Shown here: piece after piece, positions 53,683 to 62,357 of the stretch | How positions within the stretch are numbered: the stretch's first letter is position 1 | Layout of the letters: each line of letters begins with the position of its first letter | Assembly (NCBI RefSeq): GCF_000337795.1 | Contig: NZ_AOLP01000004.1 | Span: 124,001 to 188,000, forward strand | DNA: 64,000 nt | Source of the DNA: Haloferax denitrificans ATCC 35960 | GTDB taxonomy: Archaea > Halobacteriota > Halobacteria > Halobacteriales > Haloferacaceae | Direction: 5' to 3' | Translations under genes and position numbers: made by a program | The notes under the pieces: generated by a model | Seen by the model: the letters and a program-made list of their open reading frames with translations, nothing else | Told to the model about the DNA's origin: nothing | Databases searched by the model: none

Positions 53683-54528
53683 ATGCGAGTTATAGACAGC
53701 CACCAACTCCGCTTCGGCGAGATGGCCGGCCCGCTCGTCCACGGGGCGAAGTTCTTCGATTGGCAACTGATATCGACGCAGGCGTTCGCCCGAGAAGTCG
53801 GCTACCCGTTCGAGCGACTGGTCGGGGACGGTGCGATTCCCTACGCGCCCGTCGGCGTCGATACGACCGTCTATCGGTATCCCGCCTTCGGCGAGACGGT
53901 CTCGGTCGACGTCGAGGCGACCCGCGTCGGCGACTCCAGTCTCGAACTGGTGTACGAGACGACCGACGGCGACGGCGAGCCGCTCTCGACGGCGCGGATG
54001 ACCCACGTGACGATTGCCCCCGAAGGGGGTGCGCTCTCGCTCCCGGCAGACGTCAAACAAACGCTGGCCGACCACCGGGTCGACCGGACGGTCGACGTCG
54101 GCCCCGGTGACGACCCCGAGAGCGACCCGAATCGGTATCCCACGTTCGAGGAGTCGTTCAGCGTGAACGCGCCGCACATCGAGTCGTCCGAACTCGCGTA
54201 CTTCGAGGAGTACCCGCGGTTCGCCGATGTCGCGCTGGAGTCGTTTCTCGCGGCGAGCGGGGTGCGCTTGGCCGAGATATCGGGCGACCGACAGCCGTAC
54301 CGCATCCGCGACTGGCACTGGGAGTTCAAATCGCCCGTCCGATTCAACTCGGAACTCGCGGTCGAAAGCGACGTTCGGGCGGTCGACGACGACGCGATTC
54401 GAGTCGAACACGCGTTCCGAACCGAGGGTACCGTTCGGATATCCGGCGTCACCGAGTACGGGTGTTTCGACCGAGCGGGGAACCCCACGACGTTCACCCC
54501 CGAGATGCTGGCTCCCTTCGAAGGCTAG
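53683..54528 (+). CDS. Double-hotdog acyl-CoA thioesterase
   Basis: The 281-residue protein has two 4HBT-type hotdog units (about 10-125 and 155-275); the second has the family Asp-like start FEEYPRFADVALESFLAASG. The sequence resembles 4-hydroxybenzoyl-CoA-type thioesterases, and the first half (FFDWQLISTQAFAREVGYPF) is a related degenerate unit. In haloarchaea a thioesterase releases gentisate from gentisyl-CoA, which would suit this cluster. It follows the MaoC gene by 59 bp. Confidence 0.75.
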   Translation: MRVIDSHQLRFGEMAGPLVHGAKFFDWQLISTQAFAREVGYPFERLVGDGAIPYAPVGVDTTVYRYPAFGETVSVDVEATRVGDSSLELVYETTDGDGEPLSTARMTHVTIAPEGGALSLPADVKQTLADHRVDRTVDVGPGDDPESDPNRYPTFEESFSVNAPHIESSELAYFEEYPRFADVALESFLAASGVRLAEISGDRQPYRIRDWHWEFKSPVRFNSELAVESDVRAVDDDAIRVEHAFRTEGTVRISGVTEYGCFDRAGNPTTFTPEMLAPFEG

Positions 54529-54667
54529 CGAAATCACCCGTCGCCGTGCCGCTCGTCGGTATTCTCGCGTTAATCGCTCCGTCGTCGGGTTCCCTCAGTA
54601 TACAGGCGGTTATTACTGAACACACCGCAAGATATTTCGTGATTAATATTGATTATACAGCCAGCCC

Positions 54668-56308
54668 ATGCAAGAGAAGATACCCGAGTCGTACCTACCA
54701 GACGTGGGACCGAGCCTCGTTCACGCGTTACCGGAGCTCCACTACCCGGAGCACGTCAACGTGGTTACCGAACTGGTCGACCGTCACGTTTCGGAGGGTC
54801 GGGGGGACAACGTCGCCATCCGGTTCGAAGACGAGGAGCTGACGTACGCCGAACTGCAACGGCAGGTCAACCGCCTCGGGAACGGCCTCGTGAATCTGGG
54901 CGTCGAGCCCGGTGACCGCGTGGTCGTTCGGTTCACGAACCGCCCCGAGGCAATCGTCTCCTGTCTCGCCGCCCAGAAAATCGGCGCGGTGGCGCTCCCC
55001 TCGATGAAACTGCTCCGCGCGGCCGAGCTCGTCCACATCATCAACAACGCCGAGGCCTCGACGGTCGTCGTCTACGACGCGCTTCTCGACGAAATCGACG
55101 AGGCGCTCCCGCGGACCGACACGGTCGAGAACGTCGTCGTCGTCGAGCGAAACGGCGTCGAACACGACCACACGGACTACGACGAGCTGACCGCCGGGGC
55201 CGACGACGACCTCGACGCCTACCAGACGACCCGCGACGACCTCGCGCTCATGCTCTACACCTCCGGGACGACGGGCGAACCCAAGGGGGCGACACACACG
55301 CACAGACAGGTGCTGGCGACCGCGGACAGCTACGCCCGGTACTGTCTCAACCCCACCGAAGACGACGTGTTCGGCGGGAATCCGCCGCTCCCCTTCGCCT
55401 ACGGCTACGGCGACTTGGTGACGATGCCGCTCCGGTTCGGCGCGACCACGAGCCTCGTCGAGAACGCGTCTCCCGGCGACCTGCTTCAGGCCGTCGAAGA
55501 CCACGGAATCACGATTATCTGCTCGATACCGACCGCGTACAACCAGATTCTTCAGAAGCACCCCGAAGGCCCTGAGAAGTACGACACCTCGTCGCTCCGG
55601 ATGGCAATCAGCGCCGGCGAGCCCCTGACGCCGAGCACGTTCAACAAGTTCAAAGACAGCTACGGCGTGGAGATTTACGACGGTATCGGCACCACGGAGA
55701 TGCTCCACATCTTCGTGAGCCACCGGGAGGGCCAGGACATCGACCCCGGAGCGACGGGTTACCCGGTCCCCGGCTACGAGTGTAAGGTCATCGACCCCGA
55801 CACCGGCGAGGAGCTTCCGCGCGGCGAGGCGGGTCTGCTCGCGGTTCGCGGGCCGACCGGCATCTCGTACTGGAACCGCCCGGAGAAACAGGAGAACGCG
55901 CTCGTCGACGGCTGGAGTCTCCCCGGCGACATCTACATCCACCGCGAGGACGGCCGCCTCGAATACAAGGCCCGAGAGGACGACCTCATCATCTCCAGCG
56001 GCTACAACATCCCCGGCCCGGAAGTCGAAGCAGTGCTACAGGAGCTCGACGAGGTGTCCGAGGTCGCCGTCGTCGGCGCGCCCGACGAGGAACGCGGACA
56101 GGTGGTCAAGGCATTCGTCATCCTCGCAGACGGGTTCGACGCGAGCGACGAGCTGACCGAGTCGCTCCAGAACCACGTCAAGAACACGCTCGCGCCGTAC
56201 AAGTACCCGCGTCGCGTCGAGTACGTCGACGAGCTTCCGCGGACCGAGACCGGCAAAATTCAGCGCGTGAAGCTCCGGGAACGCGAGCGCCAGCGGCAGG
56301 AAGCCTGA
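54668..56308 (+). CDS. Aryl/acyl-CoA ligase (benzoate-CoA ligase type)
   Basis: The 546-residue adenylating enzyme has A3 motif LYTSGTTGEPKGATHTHRQV, A5 YDGIGTTEML, A7/A8 GDIYIHREDGRLEYKAREDD and A10 PRTETGKIQR with the catalytic Lys. The GNPPLPFAYGYGDL and IISSGYNIPGPEVEAVLQE stretches are like benzoate, 2-aminobenzoate and 4-hydroxybenzoate CoA ligases. TATA-like GATTAATATT is centred 23 nt upstream (leaderless). It would activate the imported acid. Confidence 0.9.
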   Translation: MQEKIPESYLPDVGPSLVHALPELHYPEHVNVVTELVDRHVSEGRGDNVAIRFEDEELTYAELQRQVNRLGNGLVNLGVEPGDRVVVRFTNRPEAIVSCLAAQKIGAVALPSMKLLRAAELVHIINNAEASTVVVYDALLDEIDEALPRTDTVENVVVVERNGVEHDHTDYDELTAGADDDLDAYQTTRDDLALMLYTSGTTGEPKGATHTHRQVLATADSYARYCLNPTEDDVFGGNPPLPFAYGYGDLVTMPLRFGATTSLVENASPGDLLQAVEDHGITIICSIPTAYNQILQKHPEGPEKYDTSSLRMAISAGEPLTPSTFNKFKDSYGVEIYDGIGTTEMLHIFVSHREGQDIDPGATGYPVPGYECKVIDPDTGEELPRGEAGLLAVRGPTGISYWNRPEKQENALVDGWSLPGDIYIHREDGRLEYKAREDDLIISSGYNIPGPEVEAVLQELDEVSEVAVVGAPDEERGQVVKAFVILADGFDASDELTESLQNHVKNTLAPYKYPRRVEYVDELPRTETGKIQRVKLRERERQRQEA

Positions 56309-56378
56309 GAATCGGACGATCTGACGGTGAGTCGTCGGGGCAGTTTCGCCCCGGGAGAATTCGGTCGAAGTCGAACGA

Positions 56379-57158
56379 CTACCGCCGGATGTAGCCGCCG
56401 TCGACGTGAACCGTCTCGCCGGTAATCCAGCTTGCGGCGTCGCTCGCGAGGAACACCACCGCGTTGGCGACTTCTTGGGGGCGGCCGACCCGTTCGAGCG
56501 CGTACGACTGCCCCAGTTTCTCCCGGTACTTCTCGACGAACGCCTTGGTCGACGGCGTCTCGACGGTCCCCGGACAGACGCAGTTGACGCGGACGCCGGA
56601 GCCGCCGACCTCCTTGGACATCGTCTTCGTGAACGAGCGGTTCGCGGCCTTCGCCGCGCCGTACACCGCCAGTCCGGGGTCGTTCCCCCGGTAGGACGAA
56701 CTCGCGTAGTTGATGACGACGCCGTCGCCGCGCTCGACCATTCCGGGGAGGGCCGCGTGCGTGCAGTTGAGCGTCCCGTACAGCGAGACGCCGAGCTTCT
56801 CGTCCCAGTCGGCCGGCTCCGAGTCGAGGAACTTCTCGACGCCCGCCACCCCGGCGTTGTTGACGAGGACGTCGAGCGAGCCGAACGCTTCGACGGTCGC
56901 TTCGACCATCGCCACCGCCGCGTCGTACTCCGAGACGTCGGTTTCGAGGCCGACCGCGCGGACGCCGTGCGCGTCCGCGACCCGCTCCGCGACCGCCTCC
57001 GCGCCCGCGCCGTCGATGTCGGCGACGACGACGTTCGCTCCGAGGGCGGCGAAGGCCTCGGCGACGGCCTCGCCGATGCCCTGTGCGGCGCCGGTCACGC
57101 AGGCGGTTCGCCCCTCGAAGTCGAAGCTGTCTCTGATGTCCGGCGAGTCGGTGCTCAC
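56379..57158 (-). CDS. SDR-family 3-hydroxyacyl-CoA-type dehydrogenase
   Basis: The 259-residue SDR has the NAD motif [27 protein letters not shown] and the catalytic Ser-Tyr-Lys in [20 protein letters not shown]. The C-terminal [10 protein letters not shown] is typical. Four bases separate it from the enoyl-CoA hydratase stop, so the two form an operon, likely successive beta-oxidation steps. Confidence 0.9.
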   Translation of the reverse strand: MSTDSPDIRDSFDFEGRTACVTGAAQGIGEAVAEAFAALGANVVVADIDGAGAEAVAERVADAHGVRAVGLETDVSEYDAAVAMVEATVEAFGSLDVLVNNAGVAGVEKFLDSEPADWDEKLGVSLYGTLNCTHAALPGMVERGDGVVINYASSSYRGNDPGLAVYGAAKAANRSFTKTMSKEVGGSGVRVNCVCPGTVETPSTKAFVEKYREKLGQSYALERVGRPQEVANAVVFLASDAASWITGETVHVDGGYIRR

Positions 57159-57162
57159 GGCG

Positions 57163-57984
57163 TTACTTCCCCTCGAATTCCGGTTGCTCGTCGCTTCCGA
57201 AGGCGTCGATTGCCTTCGCGTAGTCGTCGGACTGCGCGAGGGCGGGCCACGCGTGGCTGGCGTATTCGATGCCGGCGTCGTAGCCGACGTTGCGCGTGAT
57301 GTTGACCGCCTGTTTGATAGAGCGGACCGCGAGCGGCGGTTTGCTCGCGAGCTTCGACACCAGCTCGTCGACGCGTTCGTCGAGTTCGTCGGCGTCGGCG
57401 ACGACGTCCGTCAGGATGCCGCTCTCGGCGGCTTCGGCGGCGCTGAGTCGGTCGCCGGTCATGGTGATTTCCTTGGCTCGGCTGGCACCGACCATCGTGG
57501 TCAGCCGTTGCGCCGCGGCACCGCCGGGGAGGACGCCGAAGTTCACTTCGGGCTGGCCGAACGAGGCGGCCTCGACGGCGAATCGGAAGTCCGACGACAT
57601 CACGATTTCGAACCCGCCGCCGAGACAGAGCCCGTCGACGGCGGCGACGACGGGCGCATCGTACTCTTCGAAGGCCGCACACATCTCACAGAAGAGGTCG
57701 GGGACGCGCTTTTTCTGGTGGTACGTCGAGAAGTCGCTCATCTCGCCGACGTCTAACCCCGAACAGAACGCCTTGTCGCCCGCGGAATCCACGATGACGG
57801 CCCTGACTGCGATGCCATCGGCCTCGTCGTCCAGCGCCTGGAAGGCGTCGAAGGCGTCGATGAGGTCGTGTTGCATCTGGATGTTAATCGCGTTCATCGC
57901 CTTCGGGCGGTCGAGCGTGATACGCCCCAGTCCGGTCTCTTCGTCGAACGACCAGTCGATGGTCTCGAAGTCGGTGTCTGACAT
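57163..57984 (-). CDS. Enoyl-CoA hydratase/isomerase family protein
   Basis: The 273-residue crotonase-fold protein has the oxyanion-hole segments [11 protein letters not shown] and [20 protein letters not shown], and [19 protein letters not shown], where one catalytic Glu position (PEVNFG) is kept and GAAAQRL replaces the usual GGTQRL. It heads the operon whose upstream region 57985-58422 is loaded with palindromes. Confidence 0.9.
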   Translation of the reverse strand: MSDTDFETIDWSFDEETGLGRITLDRPKAMNAINIQMQHDLIDAFDAFQALDDEADGIAVRAVIVDSAGDKAFCSGLDVGEMSDFSTYHQKKRVPDLFCEMCAAFEEYDAPVVAAVDGLCLGGGFEIVMSSDFRFAVEAASFGQPEVNFGVLPGGAAAQRLTTMVGASRAKEITMTGDRLSAAEAAESGILTDVVADADELDERVDELVSKLASKPPLAVRSIKQAVNITRNVGYDAGIEYASHAWPALAQSDDYAKAIDAFGSDEQPEFEGK

Positions 57985-58051
57985 CGACTGTCATTTCCCT
58001 AGCGGGCTATTAATACTTAACGACGCGCACCCCCGCGTTCACGGCCGGCCT

Positions 58052-58069
58052 GTATACAGAACCGTATAC
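58052..58069. promoter_or_regulatory. GTATAC-N6-GTATAC operator (copy 1)
   Basis: GTATACAGAACCGTATAC, about 70 bp upstream of the enoyl-CoA hydratase start. The arms are direct and palindromic at once. A second copy at 58285-58302 has the same 12-bp centre spacing and the shared core GTATACAGnnnCGTATAC. Confidence 0.65.
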
Positions 58070-58122
58070 GACTCGTCGGTCGGCGCGCCACGCCGCGTGA
58101 CGCCGGCTGTGGTGCCCAACTA

Positions 58123-58142
58123 TTACAGACATATGGCTGTAA
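58123..58142. promoter_or_regulatory. TTACA-N10-TGTAA operator (copy B)
   Basis: TTACAGACATATGGCTGTAA, inverted repeat in the hydratase upstream region; same architecture and CATA spacer as 24069-24088 and 58212-58231. Confidence 0.7.
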
Positions 58143-58211
58143 TGTCTTCTCGTAGAGACCGTCACCGAGTTCGACCGAATCGGCTTCGGACCGCATCGGA
58201 CACACCACCAA

Positions 58212-58231
58212 TTACAGTCATACGGTTGTAA
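58212..58231. promoter_or_regulatory. TTACA-N10-TGTAA operator (copy C)
   Basis: TTACAGTCATACGGTTGTAA, 89 bp from copy B. Together with copy A it gives the consensus TTACAnnCATAnGnnTGTAA. Confidence 0.7.
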
Positions 58232-58284
58232 CTACCCTCGGAGGTACTTTCTCGAACGACCGTGATGAACTCCGGTCCAGAGCT

Positions 58285-58302
58285 GTATACAGGTACGTAT
58301 AC
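58285..58302. promoter_or_regulatory. GTATAC-N6-GTATAC operator (copy 2)
   Basis: GTATACAGGTACGTATAC. The gap 57985-58422 contains no credible gene; besides the four sites and the hydratase promoter I see only non-halophilic short frames. Confidence 0.65.
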
Positions 58303-58422
58303 ACTGCCGTCGTTCGAGCGCCACGGTGGGGACTCGATGGGACGGTAATCTCGTCGTGGCGTTCGAGAAGCGACTGCTCGAAGGTCGGTATCGCCGGCCA
58401 AAAACGGACGAAAGAATGGGTT

Positions 58423-58707
58423 TCAGGGGCCGCAGTTCGACCGAAGCTTCAGGTCCGACCGCGCTTTTGCGACGCAGGTCAGGACGTAGCCTTCCTCTTT
58501 TTCGGACTCCGAGAGGAACATCGCCTCCACTTGATCGACCTCGCCTTCGACGACTCGGAGGGCCGAACAGACGCCGCAGACGCCCATTCGGCACTGGTAC
58601 GGAAGGTCGATTCCGACCTCTTCGGCGGCCTCCAACACCGGCCGGTCGTCGGGAACCTGGATGGTGCGCCCTTCGTCGACGAACTCGACTTCGTAGTATT
58701 CGACCAT
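58423..58707 (-). CDS. Plant-type 2Fe-2S ferredoxin
   Basis: The 94-residue electron carrier has cluster ligands Cys39, Cys44, Cys47 (YQCRMGVCGVCSAL) and Cys78 (LTCVAK). It starts two bases after the GNAT gene stops. In the Paa system electrons come from PaaE, which fuses a flavin reductase to this kind of ferredoxin; here the ferredoxin is free-standing, so it probably feeds the epoxidase at 59327-61880 from another reductase. Confidence 0.92.
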   Translation of the reverse strand: MVEYYEVEFVDEGRTIQVPDDRPVLEAAEEVGIDLPYQCRMGVCGVCSALRVVEGEVDQVEAMFLSESEKEEGYVLTCVAKARSDLKLRSNCGP

Positions 58708-58708
58708 G

Positions 58709-59194
58709 TTAGAGGCGTTCTTCGTAGACGAGTTCGACGGGGTCCAGCCCGTGGGACTCCAGCATCTTCGCGGCGGTGTCGTCGTCCGCTAACACGTCGA
58801 TTCGGTAGTAGTCGACCGCCCGCGGCTCCTGTTTGAACCACACGGCCGCCGCGTCGAGTAACTCGCCGGCGACGCCCGCGCCGCGGTGTTCCTCGCGCAC
58901 GAAGAGGCCGTGGATGTATCCGTGGTTCGCGAGTCGAAAAATCGGATGGTCGCCCATCACGCGGGCTTCGAGGACGCCGACGGGGTCGTCCTCGCCGTCG
59001 ACCTCGGCCAAGAGCACGGTGCCGTACTTCGAATCGACGAGCTGGTTCTCGAAGTAGCGGAGCCAGCGTTCGTCGGCCTGGTCGCTGTGGCCGTATCGGT
59101 CGTCGAACCGCGAGAGATGATCTGTGAATCCGTGCCAGAGCTCCAGTATGTCGCTTCCATCTTCGTTTTCAGCGTGACGTGTCTGAATACCCAT
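58709..59194 (-). CDS. GNAT-family acetyltransferase
   Basis: The 161-residue N-acetyltransferase shows the acetyl-CoA pyrophosphate loop LFVREEHRGAGVAGELLDAA and the C-terminal YYRIDVLADDDTAAKMLESH helix. The substrate is unknown. Its place between the ferredoxin and the epoxidase operon suggests co-regulation, perhaps modifying a pathway component. Confidence 0.88.
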   Translation of the reverse strand: MGIQTRHAENEDGSDILELWHGFTDHLSRFDDRYGHSDQADERWLRYFENQLVDSKYGTVLLAEVDGEDDPVGVLEARVMGDHPIFRLANHGYIHGLFVREEHRGAGVAGELLDAAAVWFKQEPRAVDYYRIDVLADDDTAAKMLESHGLDPVELVYEERL

Positions 59195-59326
59195 ACAACC
59201 GATACTGGAGCCGACTGCCTAAAATATTCGTATCGAACTATATGTCGAGTTACATTACGGCCGGCGCGTCGCTCGGGTCGGGGGTGGGACAGAGAAACAT
59301 TCATAACGTTCGACTCTAATTGTTTG

Positions 59327-60268
59327 ATGAGTTCGATTAGACAAGCCATGCCAACGGAAAAACAATTTAAGAACCAGCTACAGAACGGTCGGATGATCGA
59401 AGACGTGTCGGAGATGACCGAGGGGTACAAGAAGGCGCTGAAGGCGACCCTCAAGGTCTCGGCGGACACCGAACTCATGAGTGCGCCCGCGTACTACGAG
59501 ATGTCGATGAACGCGCCGACGCTCGACTCGCGTGCGTCGTGCATCAGCGTCATCCAAGACGAACTCGGCCACGGTCACATCGCCTACCGACTGCTCGAAG
59601 ACCTCGGCGAGGACCGCGAAGAGCTCATCTACGAGCGCGAGCCCCACGAGTTCCGCAACACCTACGGCTTCGACCAGCACCTCGAAACGTTCGCCGAACT
59701 CGTGAGCGCTCACGGGATGTTCGACCGCGCGGGGATGGTGCTCCTGAGCGACATCGAGGCGAACACCTCGTACGCCCCGTGGAAACGCGCGCTCCGGAAG
59801 GTCGGCAAAGAAGAGCAGTTCCACCTCCGCCACGGCGAAACGTGGATGCGCCGGCTGGTCAACAACTCCGAGAAGACGAAACAGCGCGTGCAGGACGCGG
59901 TCGACTGGATGTTCCCGATGGGAATCGAGTGGTTCGGCATGCCGGACGGCAAGAAGCACAACACCGACCAACTCGACTACCGCATCAAGGGGAAGACCAA
60001 CGACGAACTCCGACAGGAGTGGATGAGCCACACCGTCCCCCTCGCGAACGAACTGGACCTCGACGTGCCCGCGCACTTCGACGACGAGGCCGAGGAGTAC
60101 GTCCTCGAATACGACATGCCGGTCGCGTTCGACGCCGACAACAAGGAGTGGCGCTTCGACGAGCCTATCGGCTGGGACGACGTCCTCGACCGATGGCGCT
60201 CGCGCGGCCCCGCCAACGAGAAGTACGTCAACATGCTCCAGTCCGGCAAGTTAGAGGTGAAAGTGTAG
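59327..60268 (+). CDS. paaA: Phenylacetyl-CoA epoxidase catalytic subunit PaaA-like
   Basis: The product of 313 residues (306 if started at ATG 59348) is a ferritin-like di-iron oxygenase subunit. Metal-ligand motifs are SVIQDELGHGHIAYRLLEDL and KEEQFHLRHGETWMRRL, and WMFPMGIEWFG is PaaA-like. It would epoxidise the aromatic ring of an aryl-CoA with O2. ATG 59327 is chosen because TTCATAACG (59300-59308) lies at the TATA distance for a leaderless transcript. It heads a five-gene operon. Confidence 0.88.
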   Translation: MSSIRQAMPTEKQFKNQLQNGRMIEDVSEMTEGYKKALKATLKVSADTELMSAPAYYEMSMNAPTLDSRASCISVIQDELGHGHIAYRLLEDLGEDREELIYEREPHEFRNTYGFDQHLETFAELVSAHGMFDRAGMVLLSDIEANTSYAPWKRALRKVGKEEQFHLRHGETWMRRLVNNSEKTKQRVQDAVDWMFPMGIEWFGMPDGKKHNTDQLDYRIKGKTNDELRQEWMSHTVPLANELDLDVPAHFDDEAEEYVLEYDMPVAFDADNKEWRFDEPIGWDDVLDRWRSRGPANEKYVNMLQSGKLEVKV

Positions 60269-60269
60269 T

Positions 60270-60644
60270 ATGAGCGCGAACACCGCAGGCACCGGAACGG
60301 CCGGATTCAGCATCGGACCCGAAGAGGACGCCGACGAGTTCGAACAGGAGCTCTGGGCGACCGTCGACGAGGTGCCCGACCCGCACATCCCGGTCAGTCT
60401 GGTCGACATGGCGATGATTTACGACATCGAGGTCGACGCCGGCGAGGTCACCGTCACGATGACCTACCCCTGTATGGGCTGTCCGGCCTACGACATGATT
60501 CAGGACGACGTCCGCGCCGTCCTTCGGACCGTCCGCGGCGTCACCGACGTCACCATCGAGGTGACGTGGGACCCCGTCTGGTCGAAAGACATGCTCACCG
60601 ACCGCGCGCGAGAAGAACTGCGAGACGCAGGAATCGGCTTATGA
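60270..60644 (+). CDS. paaD: PaaD N-terminal half: MIP18/DUF59 protein
   Basis: The 124-residue protein is the DUF59 (MIP18) domain seen at the N-terminus of bacterial PaaD, with DPHIPVSLVDMAMIYDIEV and the CxxC-containing PCMGCPAYDMIQDDVRAVL. PaaD is thought to help mature the epoxidase metal site. The zinc-ribbon half of PaaD is a separate gene at 61617. It overlaps paaB by four bases. Confidence 0.88.
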   Translation: MSANTAGTGTAGFSIGPEEDADEFEQELWATVDEVPDPHIPVSLVDMAMIYDIEVDAGEVTVTMTYPCMGCPAYDMIQDDVRAVLRTVRGVTDVTIEVTWDPVWSKDMLTDRAREELRDAGIGL

Positions 60645-60844
60645 AGTACCACGTATTCACCCGCAACAGATCCGGAGACGACATGATACACGCAGGAACC
60701 GTTCAGGCGGACTCGGACCGCCTCGCGCGAATCTACGCCCACCGAACGTACGACGAGGAAGACTGGGACTTCATGGGCGTCGTCCGCGAGGAGGACCTCC
60801 TCGAAGTCAACGAAGAACCCATCAGCAGTCGAGGTGTCGCATGA
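60641..60844 (+). CDS. paaB: Phenylacetyl-CoA epoxidase subunit PaaB-like
   Basis: The 67-residue protein MKYHVFTRNRSGDDMIHAG has the PaaB pattern (AGTVQADSDRLARIYAHRTY and short C-tail) but is shorter than the bacterial protein (about 95). PaaB bridges the PaaAC complex and is essential for it. ATG at 60641 overlaps the previous stop; four-base overlap with paaC follows. Confidence 0.82.
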   Translation: MKYHVFTRNRSGDDMIHAGTVQADSDRLARIYAHRTYDEEDWDFMGVVREEDLLEVNEEPISSRGVA

Positions 60845-61620
60845 GCGCAGACGCCGAGAGTCGCTGGCCTGCGGTCGCCCGCGACTACGTGCAGGCCATC
60901 GCCGACACGAAGTTACTCCTCGGCCAGCGCTACGGGGAGTGGATGCTGAAGGGACCGAACCTCGAAGACGACATCTCCGGCGCGTCCAACGGGCAGGACG
61001 AAATCGGGCAGGTCCGACAGCTGTTCCGCCTGCTGGAAAAGCAGGGCGTCGACCGCGACTGGCTCGAAACCGACCGCGAGCCGGCGGAGTACGCCAACGC
61101 CCAGCCGCTGGACGAGGAGGCCGAGGCGTGGCCGACGTTCATGGTTCAGGTGGCCCTCTCCGACCGGGCCGCGTGGCTCCTGCTCGACGCCATCCGACAC
61201 GAGGACTTCACCGGCATGGTCCAGAAGATGGGCGAAGACGAGTACTTCCATCTCGAACACCACGACGCTCGCCTCGAAACGCTGGCGGTCGACCAGCCCG
61301 AGGCGGTCGAGGCCGCTCTCGAACGCTACTTCCCGGGCATCCTCGCGTTCATCGGTCCCGCGACCTACGGCGCGGGCGAGGACCCGCTCGTCGAGGCGGA
61401 CTTCACCGACCGCGCGGTCGCCGAGATTCGCGGGGCGTTCCGCGAGCACTACGTGGACCTGTTCGCGGGGACCGACGTCACCGTCCCCGCGCTGACGGAC
61501 GACGTGCCGGACCCCGACGAGTGGGACGAGAAACGACGCCGGAGCGGCGACGGTCACATCGACCAGCGCGTCGCCGACCAACTGCAGGGCGTCACGAACA
61601 GGGAGTACGTCATCGAATGA
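60841..61620 (+). CDS. paaC: Phenylacetyl-CoA epoxidase structural subunit PaaC-like
   Basis: The 259-residue ferritin-like subunit shows DYVQAIADTKLLLGQRYGEW and the residual metal-helix motif KMGEDEYFHLEHHDARLETL. In PaaAC heterodimers PaaC is the non-catalytic partner that positions PaaA. Overlaps both neighbours by four bases. Confidence 0.9.
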   Translation: MSADAESRWPAVARDYVQAIADTKLLLGQRYGEWMLKGPNLEDDISGASNGQDEIGQVRQLFRLLEKQGVDRDWLETDREPAEYANAQPLDEEAEAWPTFMVQVALSDRAAWLLLDAIRHEDFTGMVQKMGEDEYFHLEHHDARLETLAVDQPEAVEAALERYFPGILAFIGPATYGAGEDPLVEADFTDRAVAEIRGAFREHYVDLFAGTDVTVPALTDDVPDPDEWDEKRRRSGDGHIDQRVADQLQGVTNREYVIE

Positions 61621-61880
61621 GTTCCACCGAGTCGTTCGGCGGCGGGAGCGGCGGCGCATCGGACCGCGGAGCCGACACGGACGACGGCGACGGTGACGGC
61701 AACCCACCAGAGGCCGTCTGCCCGTTCTGCGGCTCCGGCGACACCGAACGAGAGTCGAGATTCGGCGGCGAAGTCTCGAAGAGCCAGTACTACTGCAACG
61801 GCTGTCGAACCGTCTTCGAGCGCATCAAGTACGACGGCGCGATTCCGTCGACCGGCCGCGACCGAGACGGCACGCGCTGA
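61617..61880 (+). CDS. PaaD C-terminal half: zinc ribbon protein
   Basis: The 87-residue protein has an acidic, Gly-rich N-tail of about 30 residues and a zinc ribbon CPFCGSGDTE with YYCNGCRTVFERIKYDG, which corresponds to the C-terminal ribbon of bacterial PaaD (CP.CGS...C..C...F.YFK). It ends the epoxidase operon with ATGA coupling to paaC. The split of PaaD around paaB-paaC is the unusual point. Confidence 0.85.
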   Translation: MSSTESFGGGSGGASDRGADTDDGDGDGNPPEAVCPFCGSGDTERESRFGGEVSKSQYYCNGCRTVFERIKYDGAIPSTGRDRDGTR

Positions 61881-61916
61881 ACCGGAGCGCGCCCGTTCGA
61901 CCTCGTCCTATCCGAC

Positions 61917-62348
61917 TTATCCGAGCTTTCGAAAGTCCCACGAGACGGTTCGCTCGGGCGTCAGCGCGATTTTGACGCGCTCGTGACCGCTCGCGTCCGG
62001 GATGGACTTCACGGTGCCGAACAGCGCGCGCTCGATGTCCGCCACCTGTTCTGGGTCGTCGACGACGGCGGCCGGACCGCGCCATTGGACGCCGCGATGC
62101 TCGGCGTATTCCGATTCCCCGGCGTCGACGACCGCCGCGGCGACGCCCGTCGACCTGATGTTTTCGACCTTGACCGAGTCCGCGTCGGTCTCGAAACAGA
62201 GGCGACCGTCGACGACCGCGGCGGCGACCGGCACGACGTGCGGCAGGCCGTCCGGACCGACGGTGGCGACGCGAGCGACCGGCGCTTCCTCGATGAGCGC
62301 TACCTGCTCCGCCCGGGAGAGAGCGATTCTGTCGTAGTTCCGAACCAT
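61917..62348 (-). CDS. Pyridoxamine-5-phosphate-oxidase-like FMN protein
   Basis: The 143-residue split-barrel protein has AEQVALIEEAPVARVATVGP and LPHVVPVAAAVVDGRLCFET, typical of FMN- or F420-binding PNPOx-like proteins. It ends WDFRKLG. It follows the acyl-CoA dehydrogenase gene by nine bases on the same strand. May be a flavin reductase partner, but no substrate can be inferred. Confidence 0.85.
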   Translation of the reverse strand: MVRNYDRIALSRAEQVALIEEAPVARVATVGPDGLPHVVPVAAAVVDGRLCFETDADSVKVENIRSTGVAAAVVDAGESEYAEHRGVQWRGPAAVVDDPEQVADIERALFGTVKSIPDASGHERVKIALTPERTVSWDFRKLG

Positions 62349-62357
62349 GGGCGACGC

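Noticed and set aside
58162-58401. Minus-strand frame of 79 codons between operators
   Set aside because: It includes the palindromes as codons and has unhalophilic composition; treated as regulatory DNA.
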